DNA of 64,000 nt from Verpa conica (taxonomy: Eukaryota; Ascomycota; Pezizomycetes; Pezizales; Morchellaceae), in assembly GCA_033030425.1 (NCBI GenBank), contig JAUFSD010000011.1, positions 1,240,001 to 1,304,000 of the forward strand, given 5' to 3'. Shown here in pieces: positions 45,704 to 57,264 of the stretch (position 1 is its first letter; each line of letters starts with the position of its first letter). The notes beneath the pieces were generated by a model. It was not told the origin of the DNA, did not search any database, and saw nothing but the letters and a program-made list of their open reading frames with translations. The position numbers were made by a program, and so were the translations under genes.

Positions 45704-46625
45704 ATCCCTCTGGAGATGCGATATGTGAGGGATCGTGTTGGATTAGTTCCAAGTCACTGTTGAACTGTTGGCTGAGCTTGAGCCCAATCTTATCATACTT
45801 TATGTTTTAGCCAAGACCTCGTCGGTGGTATGTTAGTGACGAATATTCGCTCACTATTACCCCAAATGCGTTGTCGTATATGTCGGTGTTATTCCTGTAG
45901 GCAGCCATACTATATCTTAGAATTAACAAAATAATACATATATGCCGGTGTAAGGCCCTCAACGATCCAACTGCGCAATGGTTCCTTGTCGGAACAGACC
46001 TACGGCAAAACCTGTATAGTATCAATATCTGAGACAGCTTTAGACGATTAGCTTCTTATATCTGCTCCTATAGACTGTGGTTTTCTCTATCAGGTGCGGC
46101 GCAGAAACGCGTTCTGAGATAATTTGGCAGGTTTAATCCTAATGACATAATGTAAGACATCCGTGGCGCATCTAGGCAACTAAAACATTTCCCAAAGCGC
46201 TTGCTCTAACATTCTCAAGCAGGAGTACTATGAAAACCAGGATTAGTAGGCGGGGGACCTATACGGTCTGTATTAAGTAAAACCTTTGTGAGGGGTTCTA
46301 AAAGCCAATCAAGGTTCCGAATGCCGAGTGTATCGCTTTCGCATTAAGCTTGTTGGAGGCTGTACACCTCAGTCCAGTTGTTTGAATAGCTCCTGATACG
46401 AGTGTCTGCCTCGTCTAAAATAGAAAATTTCATCTATAACTGCTTAAGTCAAAATAAGAACTACAGGACCAAAGGGAAAGACCTTGGGACCGGAACATGC
46501 GGGTGCCAAGGAATAGGGCGTCAAAGTAGATATAAAGCCCATCGTCCCCAGTCCTAGTCGTCGCTCACATTAGGCCACTGTTCACAAAATACACCGAGCT
46601 TCGATACAACTTTCCATCACCCAGA
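45704..46625. other. Intergenic, promoter side of the two-exon gene
   Basis: No gene recognised. The minus-strand frame 45807-46025 is not supported. Confidence 0.4.
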
Positions 46626-47757
46626 ATGACAAGAGATAAGGGACCAAATAGAGAATTCGCACGCTTCCGACCATGGGGTAACTCTAGGGGACCTAGAGGC
46701 ATGGTGTCGCGGGAGACCGGATACACAACCACAGCATTCTCGAGTGACTCCGATGAGGACTATTCTGATTTTGGATATAGGCCTTCGAAAAAGGCTCCCA
46801 GCAAGGGTTTCAAAGTCTCTGGGGGCACAGACAGGGATTCAACCCCCCTAAGGGCCAACCAAGTCAAGACTACTTTTATCGGAAGCGATGGAAAAGAAGT
46901 ATCTACGATCAGTGAAGTAAAAGGAACAAGCAACAAGCGTTCATTTGTAGTTAGAACTGCTGTCGAGGAGGACGACGATTCGTTGCAGGTGGATGTGACC
47001 TTCACTATTCCGCATACTAAGAAACCAGTGAAAGTTGAAAGACATGGTAGGTGATTACCAGACAGGTTCTTCTATTTATTAAGATAACTATCCGCCACAA
47101 CAATGAAGCACTAAAGTTAATGGCTTAATAGACGATTACCCCGAAGCTGACAACGAATCCACCGCAGATGATACCTCGCCCCCAGACACCCCCGTTACTC
47201 CCGCCACCATCCACCCCAAGATCGAATCTCAGTTCCTACCCCGATTTAGCAAGATAGGAATCGGCATGCCAGCCTTTCTACAAGCAAGATTCGCAGGATG
47301 GTACCGTGGTTATTATGAAAGCAATCTTCTCCTGAAGTACGGGCATATGGAAAACCCGTTGTGTGAAATTGTCTCAGACAAAGCGATTGGAAGCATGCAT
47401 CTTTCCAAATTAACCAAGGGAGCCACTTTGACCGAGCACCAGAGAGCACTAGAGATAAACATGTGGACTAAAGAAACGAAAATTACCAATGTCGCACGAG
47501 CGGAATCATGGGCCTACGGGCGTAGGAAACCAACAATGTGGGTAGAGCTCGACCATCGGGTGTGGGTATCAAGGACACAATTTGAATCGCTACGGATTGG
47601 TACCAGTAATACGCCGGTTGGTTATACATTCGCAGTCGAACTTATATTAGAATGTGCAAGGGCAAAAAGGGATTGGTATCGCGAGGTGGGACGCCCGGAT
47701 GAGGGTAATTACTACTATGATCGCTTGGAAGAGATTTTTGATACGCGTAAGGATTGA
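46626..47757 (+). CDS. Two-exon hypothetical protein with acidic DSDEDY segment
   Basis: Exons 46626-47046 and 47132-47757 join in phase across an 85-nt GT-AG intron (GTAGGT donor, TTAATAG acceptor) into 1047 nt, 348 residues. The first ~170 residues are charged and probably disordered (RGPRGMVSRE, SSDSDEDYSDFGY, VEEDDDSLQVDVTFTIP). The second half is folded and aromatic-rich (MPAFLQARFAGWYRGYYESN, KPTMWVELDHRVWVSRTQFE) and ends in a Y/E-rich tail. No known domain recognised. The acidic DSDEDY piece is shared with the gene at 19258-20234, weak evidence of kinship. The start is the first ATG in frame. Confidence 0.75.
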
Positions 47758-48265
47758 TTCTTATAACACAGTTGCGTAGAATATGTAGGTAGGCTGACCC
47801 CCGGACGAAGAATCTGGTCTTAAAAGCTAAAGGTTCTGAGGCTGTGTTGTATTATAGTACACTAACAATTGATACAGGTGCGTAAAAAATACAACAGTAT
47901 AAAGCACCACTAAGCACCAGATATGGGGGATATTGGTTATCGTTTTTTCTCTTTCCCTTTCTCTTGTCAATCTTTTATTTCTTATGTTTCTAAGGACTGT
48001 TCTATACCATTCTATACGTCGTTCATTAAGGCAATAAGATCATATGGTTTTTTTCTTATTATTCATTCTCGGGCTGTACGCATCCGGTTATATCATTTAG
48101 TTCCTAAGACAAGATTGTCTGCCGCGTGAATGGTACATTTAGATCCTATGAGATGTCTCACTTAACTCTATAGTTTCCGGTAGGATTACAGCTCCCAGGA
48201 GAATTACTGTGGAAGTGTGACGCACAGGACTAGCGGCCTTGATTTATCTTCTTGGTTCTCGAGAG

Positions 48266-48388
48266 TAGAGTTGTTCACCCCCCTCATGACAAATACCCCG
48301 TGTGGCGGACAGGGGCCTAAATATGTAATGAAGAACAGGAAAATTGAGATAAGGACCCCTGTTCGTCACACGGGGGTGAATGACTATA
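48266..48388. mobile_element. Degenerate MITE, TA flanked, CAGTC-family-like
   Basis: The left end TA-GAGTTGTTCACCCCCCTC and right inverted end TTCACCCCCGTGTGACG (reverse strand) with TA define a 123-bp element. GGACAGGGGCC blocks match the inner arms of the CAGTC family. The arms have diverged from each other. Confidence 0.7.
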
Positions 48389-48769
48389 CCTTCTGCGGCC
48401 TCTCTAGTGGCTATGGAAGTAATTGTTCTTAGCTATAGAGCCTAAGTTACGTCATTGGAAGGACATGTAAGTGGGGTTAGGTTATAACCACTTATACCAT
48501 AAAATTTAGTCAAGGAAAGTTATTTTATTTAAAGTGTATTCGAAATGGGACACTATACTTGAGTGGTAATTATTTTAAATCTTATTATGTAGGATCGACA
48601 AATCTCGGGGGTAGAGGAAGGGTGATATCATAGCCGTATACCATGCCCGATTATAAATACCACGAAATACAATGCTATTTTCCACCCCATGATCACCCAC
48701 CTACTCCCCCTAAAACACAAGATGTTTTTCTTCAGCAGGAAAATGTTTCTACGGGGCAAAAGTGGGGTC

Positions 48770-48850
48770 TCTCTGGCGGGGAATTGAACCCCGGTCACTC
48801 GCGAACCAGCCAATGACAGGCGAGTATACTAACCACTATACTACCAGAGA
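48770..48850 (-). tRNA. tRNA-Asp (GTC) with 10-nt intron
   Basis: Read on the minus strand: acceptor TCTCTGG/CCAGAGA, D-loop TAGTATAGTGGTTAGTA, anticodon arm CTCGC-CTGTCA...C-GCGAG with GTC anticodon, T-arm CCGGG-GTTCAAT-TCCCCG-like. A 10-nt insertion (TTGGCTGGTT) sits directly 3' of the base after the anticodon, the canonical tRNA intron position. Mature length about 71 nt without CCA. Confidence 0.95.
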
Positions 48851-49043
48851 TTGTTGTAAGGTACCCTGTATGCTCCTTAATAAACTCAACGCGGATATAC
48901 AAAAGCGACTTTAATTAGTAATAAGCCCAGACATGACGTTCACCGGCCAGCGCTACCAGTCGTCCAGGCTGACGGTAGTCGACGACGCCAGGCAAGTCCC
49001 GTCAGGACAACAGTCGTACCTCGCTATGCCGGATCCATTGAAA

Positions 49044-49253
49044 CTACAATATAATGGCTGCTGGACGCTCTGGATACCTGTTTGCATAAAGGGTAGCCAG
49101 TCCTTCTACTGTTCTCTCCCGAATACCTCTTGCATTAATCGGATACCAGATAAAAATCTCCTGCTTCGTCAATGGTCGCCCCCTCCTTATCCATAGTATA
49201 TCTACTAGTGCAACCGCATCATTCCAGTCTTTAAATTCTAACCGTGGCCTCAT
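49044..49253 (-). CDS. Short hypothetical frame, possibly an exon fragment
   Basis: From ATG at 49253, 69 residues starting MRPRLEFKDWNDAVALVDIL, with protein-like composition (IFIWYPINARGIRERTVEGL). Upstream sequence has no clear partner exon and the 3' end stops in poor sequence. It could be a relic of a longer gene. No family recognised. Confidence 0.3.
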   Translation of the reverse strand: MRPRLEFKDWNDAVALVDILWIRRGRPLTKQEIFIWYPINARGIRERTVEGLATLYANRYPERPAAIIL

Positions 49254-49399
49254 CTTCTCGCTGGTCACACGGATTAGTTTTTGTGTAAGACTCTACTCAA
49301 ACTTCGTAGCATGAATCCGCGGTTATTTTTACCACCCTAAAATATATCCCGCCTAGGGGAGATTTTCTTAACGCTTTAGGCGGGTTCACTACTTTTGTA

Positions 49400-52300
49400 T
49401 AGCAAAAGAAATTAGAAGCCGTGTAAAAATAACCCATGCAAAGACGTTTATGACGTTATTATAGGCAAAGTTCCTAAACAAAGTTGGTCTAAGATCTCGC
49501 TGTTATCTAGGGATTTATTGTAGTGTATTTTACCCTCTGTTCAGTCTCGTGTATCTACTCGTTAACTCGCAGCAATTACCTCATAGACTCGGGTACTTCC
49601 GGGAGTCTCTGTCAGGCCGGGAGAGCGACGACCAGCAGTGTAACGATGACACAACAAAACTAGACACGACTTCCCATACCGGGTCAAGCCAGAGCTAGGT
49701 GAAGGATTTCACAAGTTCTGCCCCCCTATATCGACCAGAGGAGTATGTGGTATTGCTATACGGTGTACCGTCAACCTGATAAATCTGTTCGTATTCTCAT
49801 TATACACCCCCCATCCGAGAAGTCGTACCAGAGCAGAAACTGATTTTCAGAGATGCATCGGTCATTGGGGGCTTTGAGTATATCCTTGACCTTTCAAGAA
49901 TCACCATCTCCCACCACCTTTCACATGCACCATGCGCTTCACAAAATACCCTACAGGATACTTATTTCTATCAGCGGTAGTAGCCAAAATCAATCCGGAA
50001 TGATCCATCCGCTATTAAGCCCTCGGTTCCCAGCGTATTGATGTAAGTCTATCGATAGGTTCACGAACAGAGCCAGTTTTGCAATCCCTAGGACGGTTAT
50101 CTCTCTCCGGTTCTAGTCATATTGCTACAGGGCATTTATGATATCAAAGGCTACGTTAATACGACACTACCGGGTACCATTTCTATGTCTTTACACTCAA
50201 TCAGAATACTTCCCCGACACAACGACGGTCAAATTTCAACAATCTCCAGAGCCAATGGTTACTGGGTCTTGGAAATGGTGGCTCATCTGAGACTTCGTAT
50301 AGTGGGTCTCAGCTCCCACCTTCCGGAGATTCCCGGCTCGGCCACTGGCTTGGTAATAGCCCACCTAAGATTTCAGATACTGAAACTCGCTCCCTCGCTC
50401 CAAGGTTCACCTCCAAAGTAGGTCGGTGACCACCGTAAACTATTATTGGAGGAGTTGCTAGAATAAGTGAATTACTCTAGTCCTAACTTGCATGACAAGC
50501 AAGAACATTTCGCCAACGATCAGTCTAGTGCTGGAGAAAGGGTGGAGCTCAATCAAGGACCAGATTTCATAAATGACTCTGTCCGGGGGTCGTGGGGTGA
50601 ATATACGGACAGTCCCAGGATTATAAAGGCGTTCTTCAATTCTATCCTTACCTAAAGTATGCCCTGGGATACCTAAATAATACACTAGCTGGTACCTTCG
50701 GGTCCTTCCGTAGGGATAATTGTGTTCCTGCCTAGGAATACCAGTTAAAAACAGTTCATTCTGGGATAATGTCTCTAGATTGGCTTGTACAAACGGTTGG
50801 GCCAGCGCTTATGCGTGGAGATCTGGGTAAAAATAACCCCATAAAGCTTTTAGGTTCATCCCCATCCATTGTCAAAAACCTCGAGGTCTAACTGACTAAT
50901 GATGCCTTCAAAGATTTATCACTCGCGAAAAATCGCCTTCCCTCGGTCGCTCTAGGCCGTACATACACCCCACTATAGACCTCGTACCTAATATTCACCA
51001 CTAAACCCAAGTTTCGATATGCCGGATCTTTATGGGACCCTTACCCATATTAATAGATACGCCGAATGGAGTATCGCTGGAAGACAATGTAAACAGCCTT
51101 GAGAACAACCTACCAAGGTAGTCACAGGAACGGAAATAGAATCTATTCAATTCCTATCTTATGTAATTTAAGCCTCCCCCTAAGGTATTAGATAAAGACC
51201 TTAAGGGGGATACCATACCCATTTCTACTAGCGATACCCAATGGTATGCCATTAAAACCCCCCTCTCAGGTGCCTCCACACTCAATATCTCCAGCCTGGG
51301 AGTTATACTCCCTAAGGCTGTTCCTTCTGATCAGAGTTAGGGGGATTATTATTTCAAATGTGTTAACTGGGTTTTTTGTTTGCGACTAATCTGGTGCGCA
51401 CCACTCGGGATAATGTTGTAATATCAGATTAAGGCGGGACAAGAATAAAATCGCAGCTATTACTAGTATATACTCCTCGTTCGGTAATATTTGCTCGTTT
51501 TATGCTATGTGTTTTGGGTATCCTCATCTACTCGACACGTGTTCCATGATGGGAGATGAGGACCTGTAGTCTAATGTGTAGCTTTTATTCTAGTAACAGC
51601 TATGTTTCTACCCTCATGTAGTTGAAGAAGCAGGGAGATACTACATCTAAGTACTCATGCTATAATAATAACTTGAATAGTTGTAATCTCAAGTTACATC
51701 ATGAACAGTCACTCGTTCTATTACCCAGCTTAGGTAATCCCACTGAGATGTGTTACGATTTAGTCATCACATGATCTGTTCGGAAATGATCCTTCCTACA
51801 TAATGCAAATATTGTAGGAAGCCCAAAGAAATCCACCAGTGATTGTCATGGAACGTGTCATGAATAGATGTCTTAGCACGTTACACATGCCATATGTGGG
51901 TCATAACGTAGACGGTCATAATTCATGTTATATCTCTCGTAATCAGTTCTCAGTGCTGCCAGGATCTAAGCCTCTATAGGGCGATATTATAGTGATAACT
52001 TGCTACGATCATCATGAGTGCTTGAAACAGGTGCGCTGATCCCCGCTAGCTTCCAGTGTGTTTCCACAGTACTTACTAACATGACTCCCGCGAAAGTGCT
52101 AGTGGCATTAAGAAACCCCGAGAAGCACCTCACTTTAGGTCTCCGACATTATTCTATAAGGGTCACAAGATCTATCACACATAGTCCGCAATTCGGTACT
52201 ATGGCGGTAACCAATAAGGTAAACCAGAGAAGTGTATATTTGGTCACGGACGTGTATTTTACAGAACGCTCTACTTAGCGCTTTTTACACACCCAGCTCC

Positions 52301-53139
52301 ATACCCACCGCCTAGGATTCCTAATACAAAGTAATCTAGCTAGTTTATATCTTTTCAAACTAAATTCTTGTTACCTCGGATAAAGGTTATGGCGCCCTAA
52401 GTATTGGCCTAATTTTGTGACTACATTCACCATCCATTTATTTGTGATAAATTCATTCATTCATTTATTCATACTACATTCACCATAAATAGGAGCTTAT
52501 ACTCCTAACTACACACAAAAAAGCGTATTACCAGTAGACTACTTGGCTACTATTAGTATGATTGGGGCAATTGTGGGAAATATGAGGGACATAATAACAG
52601 CACTGTGGATTATGATACCCTAGGAGGGCAGCTGTACCCAATATTACCTTTTAACACTCATAGCTAAAAGATAGATACTTTTGGAGGTATCCAGCTTATA
52701 AAATTCTTCCCACTGCGTCGGAAGATATACCCCTAACCCACGTTGACATCATATCCCATCACTCGCGTTGCCACCACAACGGGCGTGTGGTGAAGTGGAG
52801 ACAAGGGTAGATTTTTGCTGGCTTGGAAGAGCTCCTCCCTCTGACTAAGACCCCTAAATATACACGCTACTAAGCTGAATTTCCTACACTATGAAATGCT
52901 GGCCCCCTCCTACCATACAGCGTTCTTTATTTTATATTAATAAATATATGTAGTCTTCCGGCTAGGCAGCCATATCCAGCACGTTTCCGTATATATTCAA
53001 GATATATAGTACTGGGTCCGGGTATCAGGATATATGAGGCTTAGTCTAGGGACGTGTGTGTTGAGGGGCTGTAGAAATCCTCGGGAGAGGGAACTTTCCT
53101 AAGCATAGATAGAGTCTACCCCCGTCCCCCTGTATCTTG
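49400..53139. other. Long intergenic region
   Basis: About 3.7 kb with no supportable gene. Frames at 49853-50041, 50122-50421, 50467-50685 and 52018-52278 have no motif or splice support. Small hairpins: CCCGCCTA/TAGGCGGG at 49349-49385 and CCCCCTAAGGT/ACCTTAAGGGGG at 51176-51210. ATTC repeats near 52447. Confidence 0.4.
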
Positions 53140-53184
53140 TACGGCGGACTGCAGCGACCACTCCGCCATAATTAACAACGCAAC
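53140..53184. repeat. Left terminal inverted repeat of the 4.84-kb transposon
   Basis: TACGGCGGACTGCAGCGACC then CACTCCGCCATAATTAAC and CAACATA. Contains an internal GGCGGA/TCCGCC stem that could form a hairpin for transposase binding. Confidence 0.9.
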
Positions 53185-53483
53185 ATACCAGAATTATCCC
53201 CCAGAATTTTTTTCATATTTTCAACAGATTTTCTAATAGAAAAATAAAGAAAAATAAAGAAAAATAAACTAATATTATATACATTTATCCAGTACCAAAA
53301 AACTTGCCTGAACGGGTTCTTTTTACAACATGTTTAACTTTGCCCAGTTCCGGACTTAAAAGAGTACTAGGAAAAAGTGTTCTAGAGGATTCAGAATCGG
53401 ATCTGGACCTAACTTCAGAGTACATACGCTATAGTAGAGAGTAAGCTGTTAGTATTTTATTATAAAATAGTCCTAGCTATATA

Positions 53484-54506
53484 TTATAAACTTACTTTTC
53501 GTGTTTGAAGATTAGGCTCCAAATCTATAGCGGCTGCCGTATCCAGAGTTTGATTAGGATGCCAATCTTTCCATTCTTCTCCATTTATTTCTGTTACTTC
53601 CTCCTCATAGTCTTCTGTAGCTTCTCTAATTTTAGAACTATTGGCAATAGATTCTTGAAATTGAAAACTAGAGTCTTTGCGGGCTTTTAAATGCGCTTTA
53701 GCATTTTCTACCTGAACTTCCGTATCGCTTTCTATCCGATATTCAAATAGAATTGGAACAATTGGTGGGCCTAATCTTTTATCTTTTGAATCATTAGAGT
53801 TGAATGGAAAGTGTTCTGATAAAATCTGCCGAAGAGTTGTAGGTCTAGATAAAGCGTCGCTCAAATAATCTGGTCCAGTAGAAGCATTCCAGTGTAGAAT
53901 TATCTGACATTTTTCGGCTATAGGTGAACCTAAACAAAAGTAAATATTTATAAATAAAATTAATTCAGATAAAATCAATTTACCTTCTCCGTACTCTCTC
54001 CACTGCAATTGTAGGAACTCTTTCCATACGGTTAAATTTCCAACAATCAAAAGGTTCCAAAGATGAGATGTCCAGTCAAATTCACAGGGATGAATTTCTT
54101 TATCTAAAACTTCATCACTAGGATACCATAAATTTAAACCAACGATAGGTTTAAATTTGCGCAAATTGATATTTAGCTGGCCAGCAGGACCTTGTATAAG
54201 TTGTAGTTTGCGGACAAATCTCATAGGTTGAAAAGGGGTAATAGATAATTGCTGCCGTATTTCAAGGTTGCTTTTGCGCTTTCCAGATTTTCGAGCTGCA
54301 TTGACAATATCAATTGCACCTCCTGCTTTAAGAAGTGCAAATGATTCTTTGGGTTCTATAGGAATTGAAGCAAGTGGTTGAGTTGTTGATTCTTCATATA
54401 TTTGAACTCGGCAATTTCCACAAAAGCGGAAAACAGGACTAGGTTGACGGGTAAGAGGTTTAGCGCAAGCAGGACAGTACTGAGAAAGCTGAAAGGATTC
54501 AGTCAT
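53484..54506 (-). CDS. Transposon-borne zinc-ribbon protein
   Basis: Starts MTESFQLSQYCPACAKPLTR at 54506. A 54-nt intron (53930-53983; GTAAAT donor, TTTGTTTAG acceptor) splits it; removing it leaves 322 residues, and since 54 is a multiple of three the intron also reads through. The N-terminal CPAC...CGNC forms a zinc ribbon. The C-terminal third is acidic. It is divergently transcribed from the transposase, with about 180 bp between the two ATGs. Likely an accessory DNA-binding factor of the element; no database family recognised. Frame intact. Confidence 0.75.
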   Translation of the reverse strand: MTESFQLSQYCPACAKPLTRQPSPVFRFCGNCRVQIYEESTTQPLASIPIEPKESFALLKAGGAIDIVNAARKSGKRKSNLEIRQQLSITPFQPMRFVRKLQLIQGPAGQLNINLRKFKPIVGLNLWYPSDEVLDKEIHPCEFDWTSHLWNLLIVGNLTVWKEFLQLQWREYGEGKLILSELILFINIYFCLGSPIAEKCQIILHWNASTGPDYLSDALSRPTTLRQILSEHFPFNSNDSKDKRLGPPIVPILFEYRIESDTEVQVENAKAHLKARKDSSFQFQESIANSSKIREATEDYEEEVTEINGEEWKDWHPNQTLDTAAAIDLEPNLQTRKVSL

Positions 54507-54688
54507 GATTGAAATAAATAGGTAATGAGAGAGAATATGGATTGTGACGTATGAATTGGCTTGTATGGAACTTGGCTAAAGAGAAATATTATTCAATAGA
54601 GGAGCTCAAAAGTATATAAAGCCAGCGGAAATCCGTGAAAACTCCAAGCAGTTCAATCTAAAGAGTTACTTTTTTCACTGAATCTAAT

Positions 54689-56578
54689 ATGTCTGTTACT
54701 AAGACTCGTGGCCGCCCAACAATTCCCTAGAACAATACAAACCACTTATTTGGTCCTGGTATATTTTTGAAGACTTTACACTATCAGAGACACGGGATCA
54801 TCTGCGGGAAAGATATCCAGAATTAGACAATATTCGCATCGGGTTTCCTGCTAAGCGGACACTAGAACGCACTTTGAAAAAATGGGGTAGTGATTTTCAA
54901 AAGCAAACTCCACCAATTCCTCAAGAGAAGAAAAATGAATTTTCTCTCCGACTATGGTGCTTGTTCTATACATATGGACTTAATGATAATGAAATCATGA
55001 GGTTTTTGGAGTGTGATGGATATAGAATCCACAAGAGAACGTAGGTATATTTTGATACAATTAGACTCAATAAATTGAACTTTTGACTAATATATATTAC
55101 AGTATGATTAGAATACGAATTTCTTTAGGCATGTTTCGAAGAACAACACAAGAAGATTTTGTTGAACATAATCAAATTATGAGACAAGCTCTTCAAGAAC
55201 AGCTCAGCAACGGTCAAAGCTCTCTTTATGGAAGGTCTCTCATGTACCAGCATATGAAAATGCAAGGTATTTGTGTTGCAAGAGACTGAATGTATGCTAT
55301 TTTGCGAGAGCTTGACCCAGTAGGAGTAGGTAACCGAGCATTTGGTCTACAAAAAACACCGCGTGACAAATATATTGTTCCAGGCCCTAATTTTTTATGG
55401 TCGGTTGATGGACATCATAAACTTAGTATGTATGGGATTGAAATATATGCGGCTATTGATGGATATTCCCGGTAAGTTGACTATATTATTTCTATTATTG
55501 CATACTACATATAATCCATCCTATTTGGGCAGGTATAATCGTGCCAAGTATATAAGACATTGTTGAAAAATATACTAATCAATAAAGCTTAGATTTATTA
55601 CTTGGGTTCATGTAGGCATATCTGCACGGACTCCAATCGCTATACTACGTCAATATCTTGATATTATTGAATGTACGGGTGTTTTGCCACATGCAATCCG
55701 ATCAGATAAGGGTTCTGAAACGCCAATGATGGCAAATGCGCATTGGAAACTCCACAAAAGTTTGAACGCAAACACAAAATTCAGTGATATTTATTGGTTT
55801 GGAACATCAACTCTGAATGTTCGAATTGAGAGTTGGTGGCGTCAAATGAGCAAAAGCCAAACAATTACATGGAAGGTAAACTATTTAATTATATAATATT
55901 TATAAATCAAATCTAATCACCAATAGAACTTTTTGGACTCTTTACGGGATTCTGGACTCTATACAGATAATATACCTTGCACAATTGCAGTGTTATATGT
56001 TTATCTGCCTATTATACGGCAAGAGATTTATGATTACGCACAGTTATGGAATGCTCATAGAATTCGAGTCCAACCAAATCGGCCATACTTACCTACTGGA
56101 AAACCATTCGTCCTCTACAATACTCCTCCTCCAGAAGTAACCAACTATGGAAGAGTACCACCAGCCGATATTGTCCATGAATTACAACAAGATATTGCTT
56201 CTTATGGTATGGTTTAAAAATAAATAAAAGTAACTGGTCTAACTTGAACTAGATCCGGACGAGTATTTGCCAATACAAACTTTGCAGTGGTGTGAACGTA
56301 CACTTAAACAGATCGGAATCCATGGAATAATTAAAACAGGTGAAGAAATTGAAGGAATACCTACACACCTAGTAGCGTACTCACATCTTTCTTCAAAATT
56401 GGATGATATATTCAAGAATGGAGATTATCTACCATTGTCTCAAAAACCAGAGAAAGCTTATCGGTGGAATGAATCATGTAATAGTAATACATTAGACCTG
56501 GAAGTAGATGAGGAATTGAACGATGGCATGATAGAAGAGGAAGAATTAGGAGAAGACAATACTGATATCGAAGACTAA
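54689..56578 (+). pseudogene. Integrase-type DDE transposase, one frameshift and one stop
   Basis: Exons 54689-55040, 55103-55471, 55593-55875, 55927-56206, 56253-56578 with typical short introns (branch sites TACTAATC, TCTAACTT). The start encodes MSVTKTRGRPT, an AT-hook-like tail. A one-base shift near 54720-54728 then leads into a helix-turn-helix-like region (SLEQYKPLIWSWYIFEDFTL...). A TGA at 55287-55289 interrupts exon 2. The catalytic triad is preserved: Asp in WSVDGHHK (55407), Asp in RSDKG (55705), Glu in RIESWW (55828), a D..D-40-E spacing like retroviral/IS3 integrases (Pfam integrase core type). Acidic C-terminus. The copy is probably dead as a protein source, although the ends look fresh. 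Confidence 0.88.
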
Positions 56579-56639
56579 TATAGATATGTATTTTATTTAA
56601 TGATTTCTATTTTAATAATGACATTTATAAACTAATAAT

Positions 56640-57090
56640 AAACTACTAAATAATCAATACATAACTCTTCCGTTCACCATACTTTTCACAATGAACCATT
56701 TGGTAATACATACATAACCCTCCCGTTCACCGCACCACTCGCGATGAACCCACCGGTAACACATACATAACCCTCCCGTTCACCGCACCACTCGCGATGA
56801 ACCCACCGGTAACACATACATAACCCTCCCGTTCACCGCACCACTCGCGATGAACACACCGGTAACACATAGATAACCCTCTCGTTCACCGCACCACTCG
56901 CGATGAACCCACCGGTAACACATACATAACTCTCTCGTTCACCGTACCACTCGCGATGAACCCACTGGTAACACATACATAACCATCCCGTTCACTGTAC
57001 TGCTCGCGATGAACCCATGTGTAACACATAAATCACTTCCTTGTTCACCGTAAGTTCCGATGAATATCTAAGTAATACATAGATTACTTA
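56640..57090. repeat. 53-bp tandem repeat array inside the transposon
   Basis: About eight copies of a 53-bp unit with core ACATACATAACCCTCCCGTT and CGCACCACTCGCGATGAACC. The central copies are nearly identical and the outer ones decayed. The unit contains TAACCCTC and CTCGCGA. Candidate subterminal transposase-binding sites, or a replication slippage product. Confidence 0.88.
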
Positions 57091-57264
57091 TATTCTACTT
57101 TAAATTCTCGGCGAACTAGTAGGTAATATATAAGTTACCCTGTCTTCCTCTAACATGTTTACTATCAACCTCACCTAGTACTCAACCCCATCTATCCATC
57201 ATTTGACTATCACACTCTACATTGTCATCTCATTTCCATCTTATCATGGATTCAGAAGCTCCTT

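Noticed and set aside
50122..50421. 99-codon plus-strand frame
   Set aside because: No recognisable domain, no splice context and poor start; treated as chance.
52018..52278. 86-codon plus-strand frame
   Set aside because: No motif and no partner exons; composition is not convincing.
56640..57090. Regularly spaced direct repeats that look like a CRISPR array
   Set aside because: The units are contiguous 53-bp tandem repeats without unique spacers, in a eukaryotic transposon.
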